A stretch of DNA of 49,070 nt from Oscillospiraceae bacterium (GTDB lineage: Bacteria > Bacillota > Clostridia > Oscillospirales > Ruminococcaceae), in the NCBI GenBank assembly GCA_029067895.1, contig JAIEDQ010000040.1, positions 1-49,070 on the forward strand. The letters run 5' to 3'. The translations under genes were made by a program, and so were the position numbers. Each line of letters starts with the position of its first letter. Position 1 is the stretch's first letter. The notes below the pieces were generated by a model. It saw nothing but the letters and a program-made list of their open reading frames with translations. It made no database searches and was not told the origin of the DNA. Below are positions 41,740 through 49,070 of this stretch, piece after piece.

Positions 41740-43008
41740 ATGAAACCTAAAGCTATTGCAAAATATCTGGCTGCGGCTTTGCTGGCGGCAGGCGTGCTTA
41801 CGGCTGTTCCCGAAATTTCGGAGAGCTTCGGCGTTACGCTTGCGGTATCCGCCGAGACCACGGTTGACGGCTTTGTTATCGACAATATAGACGGAAAAAG
41901 AATAATCACCGGCTATACGGGCGAGGGCGGCGCGGTCAAGATACCCGCGGACGCGGACGGTATCGGACAGTACGCTTTCAGCGCCAACGGGACGGTAACA
42001 AGTCTTTCCGTGCCGTCGGGAGTTCCAAAAAGCTTTTATATCGGCGACATGGCTTTTTACGACTGTCATAACCTTAAAACAGTGACGGTAAGCGGCAATA
42101 TCACAAGCGTTGGAAAATCGGCTTTTCAGGGCTGTCTGAGTCTTGAAAGCGTTACCTTTAAGGGCAGCGTTTCGGACGGCATCGGCGCGTACGCTTTTGC
42201 AAGCTGTCAGAAGCTGCAAAAGGTCAGCTTTGCAAAAACGAGCGCAAAGCTGGGCGGTCTCAGCGGAGCATGCTTTGAAAATAATTTCGAGCTTACCGAG
42301 GTGCAGCTTCCCGAAAAAACGGGAGCGATATACGGCTACAACTTCAACAACTGTCCCAAGCTTACAAGTCTTAGAATTCCCGAAAGCACAAAAATTGTGG
42401 GTACGGAAGTTTTCGGGTATATGTACGGCTGCGGCAAAAAGGGCTATTACTCTTCGGCTGACGGAAACGGGCAGAATGAAAAGTCGGTAAAAGCCGACGG
42501 CACAAAATCGCTGTACGTTCTTAACCTATATACGGCTGACTCCGCAGAATACAAAAAAAACGGCGGCGTGCTTTATGATTCCACGCTGTTCAGCGGAGAC
42601 AAAAAAATTACTCAGCAATCCATTACCCTCACTGTAGCGGAGGGCTCCGACGCGGAAAGATACGCCGAGGAAAACGGCATTGCTTACAAGTACGAAAGCA
42701 CGGATGACCCGTCCGTACCGTCGGGCTTTAAGACGACCTCCACAAGCAGCTCGGTAACTCTGACGTGGGACGCCGTGGAGGGCGCGGAGCTGTACAAGGT
42801 CTATATGTACAATTCCGAAACGGGCAAGTTCACCAAGTACAAGGACGTTAAAAATCCCAAGTGCAGGGTGAGCGGATTGAAAGCCGATACAAAGTACAGC
42901 TTCAAGGTCGTAGCCTACACAAAGGGCGACGGCACGGAGCTTGTCAAAGGCAAGGCATCAAAGACGGTGAGCGCGTCCACCGAGAAAAAGTCCGCGGAGA
43001 AAAAATAG
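41740..43008 (+). CDS. Secreted BspA-type LRR protein with C-terminal FN3 domain
   Basis: 422 residues; AAAGGAG upstream of the ATG. A signal peptide (about 1-38, ending AVSA) is followed by LRR_5 (BspA/TpLRR) repeats over about 45-250, with the recurring IG-x-x-AF..C..L..V pattern (IGDMAFYDCHNLKTVTV, VGKSAFQGCLSLESVTF, IGAYAFASCQKLQKVSF). Then a linker and one FN3 domain (about 325-412: GFKTTSTSSSVTLTWDAVEGAELYKVY), and a Lys-rich tail EKKSAEKK. No anchor is visible, so it is secreted or bound by charge to the wall. A likely adhesion or binding protein. Confidence 0.88.
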   Translation: MKPKAIAKYLAAALLAAGVLTAVPEISESFGVTLAVSAETTVDGFVIDNIDGKRIITGYTGEGGAVKIPADADGIGQYAFSANGTVTSLSVPSGVPKSFYIGDMAFYDCHNLKTVTVSGNITSVGKSAFQGCLSLESVTFKGSVSDGIGAYAFASCQKLQKVSFAKTSAKLGGLSGACFENNFELTEVQLPEKTGAIYGYNFNNCPKLTSLRIPESTKIVGTEVFGYMYGCGKKGYYSSADGNGQNEKSVKADGTKSLYVLNLYTADSAEYKKNGGVLYDSTLFSGDKKITQQSITLTVAEGSDAERYAEENGIAYKYESTDDPSVPSGFKTTSTSSSVTLTWDAVEGAELYKVYMYNSETGKFTKYKDVKNPKCRVSGLKADTKYSFKVVAYTKGDGTELVKGKASKTVSASTEKKSAEKK

Positions 43009-43014
43009 GAAATA

Positions 43015-43050
43015 AAAATGTCTGCTCTCCAAAACGAGGGCAGACATTTT
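43015..43050 (+). terminator. Terminator of the LRR/FN3 gene
   Basis: AAAATGTCTGCTCTC (43015-43029) pairs with GAGGGCAGACATTTT (43036-43050), one G-U pair, loop CAAAAC, followed by CTTTT. Confidence 0.85.
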
Positions 43051-43072
43051 CTTTTGCATAAAAAGCTATAGA

Positions 43073-43109
43073 AAAACGGTATCCGTTTACCTGAGACGGA
43101 TACCGTTTT
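43073..43109 (-). terminator. Terminator of the atp operon
   Basis: AAAACGGTATCCGT (43073-43086) pairs perfectly with ACGGATACCGTTTT (43096-43109). On the minus strand the stem ends in TTTTTCT. It lies ten bases after the atpC stop. Confidence 0.88.
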
Positions 43110-43118
43110 ATTTTTATG

Positions 43119-43529
43119 CTATTTGTTCTCCGAACCAACACTGATACGGTTCAGCGCCCTCTGGAGCTTTAACTCCGCAAGGTCGAGCTGGTGTTTGTCG
43201 TCCTGCTCTTTGAGACGGCGTCTCGCGTCCTCTTCGGAGCGTTTTGCCCAGTCAAGGTCGATCTCCTCAGCCCACTCAACAGCGTTTGCAAGGATAGACA
43301 CCTTGTTTCCGCCTACCTTGAGCAGACCCGTTGAGATAGCGGCGACCTTCCAGCTGCCGTCCGCCTGCATTACCTTGAGGGGACCCGACGGCAGATCGGC
43401 TACCAGACTTGTGTGATTCGCAAGAATACCGATATCGCCCTCGGTCGTGCGGACGATTATCTGCGACGTTTCACCTTTAAAGAAAATCTTTTCGGGCGTA
43501 ACTACGCTGAGCGAAAATGAAGCTGCCAT
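43119..43529 (-). CDS. atpC: ATP synthase epsilon subunit
   Basis: 136 residues; AAGGAGG upstream of the ATG. N-terminal beta sandwich with FSLSVVTPEKIFFKGETSQIIV and GDIGILANHTSLVADL, the family signature, then two C-terminal helices (about 90-132). It links the central stalk to the c ring and can inhibit ATP hydrolysis. Last gene of the operon, 14 nt after atpD. Confidence 0.96.
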   Translation of the reverse strand: MAASFSLSVVTPEKIFFKGETSQIIVRTTEGDIGILANHTSLVADLPSGPLKVMQADGSWKVAAISTGLLKVGGNKVSILANAVEWAEEIDLDWAKRSEEDARRRLKEQDDKHQLDLAELKLQRALNRISVGSENK

Positions 43530-43543
43530 AGAAAAGCACCTCC

Positions 43544-44947
<1,404 letters not shown>

Positions 44948-44966
44948 TTACATAATCATTCCTTCC
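44948..44966 (-). promoter_or_regulatory. Start-stop element before atpD
   Basis: On the minus strand GGAAGG (44966-44961), seven bases, then ATG TAA (44953-44948) immediately followed by the atpD ATG. Ribosomes placed at the better-spaced ATG would terminate at once beside the true start. Confidence 0.4.
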
Positions 44967-45074
44967 CTATTAGATGTTAGAGAACAGAGGTAAGAGGTTT
45001 GATGTTCGTACCTCCAAACGGACAGACACCGCCTGTCCTGTGATCTGTCATTTGTGTCATCGGGGACTCCCCGC
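44967..45074 (-). other. Hairpin-bearing gap between atpG and atpD
   Basis: Holds CGGGGA/TCCCCG with one central base (45061-45073), right after the atpG stop, and GGACAG/CTGTCC (45020-45038), then a purine-rich (plus strand) stretch at 44971-45000 that resembles the AGAGGATAGA elements. No gene seen. Confidence 0.5.
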
Positions 45075-45959
45075 CTATTCTTGAGCTGAAGCGCCGCCAA
45101 CGATCTCGGTGATCTCCTGAGTGATGGACGCCTGACGGGCGCGGTTGTACATCAGCGACAGACCCGATATCATTTCGCTTGCGTTGTCCGAAGCGTTCTC
45201 CATCGCAATTCGGCGTGAAGCCTGCTCCGAAGCGAAGCTGTCCACAACGGCGCAGAAGATCATACCCGTGATATACTTGGGAACGATCGCGTCGAAAACA
45301 AATTCGGGGGACGGCTCGTACACGGGAATCTCCTTGATTTTAGCCCTTTCATTGCTGTCCGAGTCCTCGCCGCTGCGCACGTCCATGGGAAGCACCGCCA
45401 GAGCCTCCGCCTGCTGGAGCAGGGGAGAAACGTATTCCGTGTGGAAAAGCTCCACCCTGTCGATCTCGCCGCTTACGTATTTCTGCATGATGACGTCGGA
45501 AATATCCGCCGCATGGTGGATTTTCAGACTTTCGGCAATATTCGGGTAGCTGCCCGCAAGGTCATAGCCGCGCTTGGTGAAGTACTCAACCGACTTCTTT
45601 CCGATAGCCAGCACCTTTACCTCCGCCGAGCCTTTAAGCTCGTCGATACGCGACTGAGCAAGCTTTAAAACGTTGGAGTTAAAGCCGCCCGCAAGACCTC
45701 TGTCACCGGCGATGACAACCAGCAGAACGGTCTTGGCGTCCCGCTTTCTGGTATACTGCGAGAAGAAGCCGGGGTTTTCCGACTGTATCTCGCACATTGT
45801 TTCATACAGGGCATTAAAGTAGGGACGGGCGTTGTCCGCCTTTTCCTTGGCTTTTCTCAGCTTTGAGGAAGCCACCAGCTCCATCGCCTTGGTGATCTGC
45901 ATGGTGGACTCAACGCTTTTGATTCGCCTTTTAATGTCCTTCATATTACCGCTTGCCAA
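45075..45959 (-). CDS. atpG: ATP synthase gamma subunit
   Basis: 294 residues from TTG 45959, with GGAGG seven bases upstream; an ATG five codons later is the alternative. Typical N-terminus MKDIKRRIKSVESTMQITKAMELVASSKLRKA, central GDRGLAGGFNSNV, and C-terminal coiled helix MENASDNASEMISGLSLMYNRARQASITQEITEIVGGA. Forms the rotating central stalk. Follows atpA by 35 nt. Confidence 0.97.
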   Translation of the reverse strand: MASGNMKDIKRRIKSVESTMQITKAMELVASSKLRKAKEKADNARPYFNALYETMCEIQSENPGFFSQYTRKRDAKTVLLVVIAGDRGLAGGFNSNVLKLAQSRIDELKGSAEVKVLAIGKKSVEYFTKRGYDLAGSYPNIAESLKIHHAADISDVIMQKYVSGEIDRVELFHTEYVSPLLQQAEALAVLPMDVRSGEDSDSNERAKIKEIPVYEPSPEFVFDAIVPKYITGMIFCAVVDSFASEQASRRIAMENASDNASEMISGLSLMYNRARQASITQEITEIVGGASAQE

Positions 45960-45994
45960 CGGACACCCTCCTTTCTCTTATCGTTTCGGGGCAA

Positions 45995-47539
<1,545 letters not shown>

Positions 47540-47580
47540 TTACATATTGCAGCGCAGCCTCCCGATTTTCATAATGCAGC

Positions 47581-48123
47581 TCAGGCGATAACGCCCCTGA
47601 TCTGCTTCTGAATAGCTTCAAGCCTTGACTTGACGGAGCCGTCCATCATAGCGCCATTGTAGTTCAGCACTATTCCGCCCATAATTGACGGATCGACGGT
47701 CTCGTCTAAAATGACCGTCTTTTTGTAGACCGATTCAAGCTTGGCTTTCAGCTTGCTTTTAAGACCGTCCTCAAGCGGAACGCTTGTAACGACCTTGACC
47801 TCGGCGATATTTTTCATTTCGTACCAGCGGTTCTTATAGTCCTCCGCCACCGCGGAAATCGCGGAAGCGCGTCCCTTTTCGGTAATAACGCAAAGGAAAT
47901 TATAAGTAATATCCGATACCCTGCCTTTAAAGGCTTTTTCAATGATATCCAGCTTTTCCGCCGCAGTGACCGTCGGAGTTCCGAGAAGCTTGGGAAGCTC
48001 GGGGTTATCGCCGAAAATAACCGCCAGAGAGTCCAGCTCCTTTTTCACCTCGTCCGCGCAGCCCTGCTCGCAGGCAAGCTCAAAAACCGCTTCCGAATAT
48101 ACTTTTTCAACTGTACCCGTCAT
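47581..48123 (-). CDS. atpH: ATP synthase delta subunit (OSCP)
   Basis: 180 residues; AAAGGAA upstream. N-terminal helical bundle (VEKVYSEAVFELACEQG, LGTPTVTAAEKLDIIEKAF) and the C-terminal GGIVLNYNGAMMDGSVKSRLEAI signature. Joins the peripheral stalk to the alpha/beta head. Confidence 0.96.
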   Translation of the reverse strand: MTGTVEKVYSEAVFELACEQGCADEVKKELDSLAVIFGDNPELPKLLGTPTVTAAEKLDIIEKAFKGRVSDITYNFLCVITEKGRASAISAVAEDYKNRWYEMKNIAEVKVVTSVPLEDGLKSKLKAKLESVYKKTVILDETVDPSIMGGIVLNYNGAMMDGSVKSRLEAIQKQIRGVIA

Positions 48124-48163
48124 AAAGACTGTTCCTTTCCCGAAACGGCTTGCTGATCCGGGA

Positions 48164-48673
48164 TCATTCGCCTATTTCGTCGATAAAGCTCTCGATAAGC
48201 TGCGTGTGCGTTTTGGGGTCGATCTCCCTGGAGACAACCTGAGACGCGATAGACATTGCAATATCGGAGATCTCGTCCTTGATCTGGTTGACAGCGCGTT
48301 TCTTTTCTTTTTCGATGTCTGCGTTCGCCTTGTCCATAATGCCCTTCGCCTCGTCCCGTGCGTCCGCAATTATCTCGTCGGAGCGGGTCTGAGCCTTTTT
48401 CGTGGCGTTCTTGACGATCTCAGCCGACTCTTCTTTAGCGGCGGACAGCTTTTCAGTGTACTCCGCTTCGAGCTGCTTCGCGTTTGACAGCGCGCTGTCG
48501 GCGTCCTCGTAGGTCTTTGCGACCTCGTTTTTGCGGGCGTCAAGCACTGCGTTTACCTTGTCAAACAGGAAATGTTTGAGAACAAAGAACAGGATCAAGG
48601 CATTAAAGATCGAACCGAGAATGGTCGTAAGATCAATTGAAAAGAAATCAAAATTACTGTGCATGACCTGCAT
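48164..48673 (-). CDS. atpF: ATP synthase b subunit
   Basis: 169 residues from ATG 48673; a second ATG at 48664 is equally possible, since AGGAGG is three bases from the first and twelve from the second. One N-terminal membrane helix (about 14-35, LTTILGSIFNALILFFVLKHF) and a long charged coiled coil (about 40-150) that forms the peripheral stalk. Single b-type gene, so a homodimer. Confidence 0.95.
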   Translation of the reverse strand: MQVMHSNFDFFSIDLTTILGSIFNALILFFVLKHFLFDKVNAVLDARKNEVAKTYEDADSALSNAKQLEAEYTEKLSAAKEESAEIVKNATKKAQTRSDEIIADARDEAKGIMDKANADIEKEKKRAVNQIKDEISDIAMSIASQVVSREIDPKTHTQLIESFIDEIGE

Positions 48674-48709
48674 CTGCCTCCTATTCCTTAAAATTCGGCG
48701 TATACCGTA

Positions 48710-49018
<309 letters not shown>

Positions 49019-49040
49019 TTACGGCGTACATAAAAACGCG

Positions 49041-49070
49041 TTATTCCTTACCCATTTGAATGTAAGCCAT
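49041..49070 (-). CDS. atpB: End of ATP synthase a subunit (5' part outside window)
   Basis: The last codons read MAYIQMGKE and stop (TAA at 49043-49041), fitting the C-terminal end of the a subunit, which closes with a YI-x-M type segment. Position before atpE is the normal operon order. Only about nine residues are visible. Confidence 0.7.
   Translation of the reverse strand: MAYIQMGKE

Overview
The window reads as chromosomal DNA of an anaerobic Gram-positive Clostridia member, most likely Oscillospiraceae (Ruminococcus-like). Reasons: strong AGGAGG-type ribosome sites, sigma-A promoters with 16-17 nt spacers, lipoproteins with Thr/Ser/Glu-rich linkers, a SCIFF six-cysteine peptide with its radical SAM maturase, a single-operon F-type ATP synthase, GH127 arabinofuranosidase, and BspA-like LRR and fibronectin-III surface proteins. 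I see no tRNA, rRNA, CRISPR array, transposase, integrase or phage gene. The taxonomic call is inference.

Layout. 1-7311: a cut-off SH3 lipoprotein behind a CNNM/CBS membrane protein, a YdbS/YdbT-like PH-domain pair, a sodium:alanine (AGCS) symporter, and a permuted-papain-like (YiiX-type) protein with a two-helix membrane partner. 7518-10588: a promoter-led set PilZ-like / ParA-like / ComFB-like, then sfsA and a small DUF6472-type protein. 10655-16998: a 1403-residue fibronectin-III surface protein and a 599-residue lipoprotein. 17009-22950: GNAT acetyltransferase, uvrC, and a Cache-type hybrid histidine kinase with a structured leader. 22951-26123: repeat-rich gap, then yajC, TIGR04086-type membrane protein, SCIFF peptide, long hairpin, SCIFF maturase and a tail-anchored 75-residue protein. 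26153-31363: cation diffusion facilitator, YgjP-like metallopeptidase, a lipoprotein with an internal duplication, NADP-type glutamate dehydrogenase, a YczE-like membrane protein. 31365-38488 (minus strand): a PstS-like binding protein with two very small membrane proteins, GH127 plus its AraC-type regulator, a Gram-positive ExbB/ExbD/ExbD-like three-gene operon, and azlCD. 38737-43050: an acyl-CoA-synthetase-like ligase, an AT-richer orphan gene flanked by a 25-nt direct repeat, and an LRR/FN3 secreted protein. 43073-49070 (minus strand): the atp operon B(end)-E-F-H-A-G-D-C.

How the parts relate. The ATP synthase c subunit carries the two-carboxylate sodium-binding pattern, and the AGCS symporter family is sodium-driven, so the cell probably uses a sodium cycle. 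The best candidates for undescribed biology are the ExbB/ExbD/ExbD-like operon (a putative ion-driven membrane motor in a cell that appears to have no outer membrane), the PilZ/ParA/ComFB-like operon (a possible cyclic-dinucleotide-linked positioning system), and a 24-bp hairpin separating the SCIFF precursor from its maturase. Other non-coding signals are two copies of a multi-hairpin intergenic repeat (one supplies the 3' end of a gene), a 12-nt palindromic half shared by the leaders of two amino-acid transport loci, and several near-consensus promoters that fix start codons.
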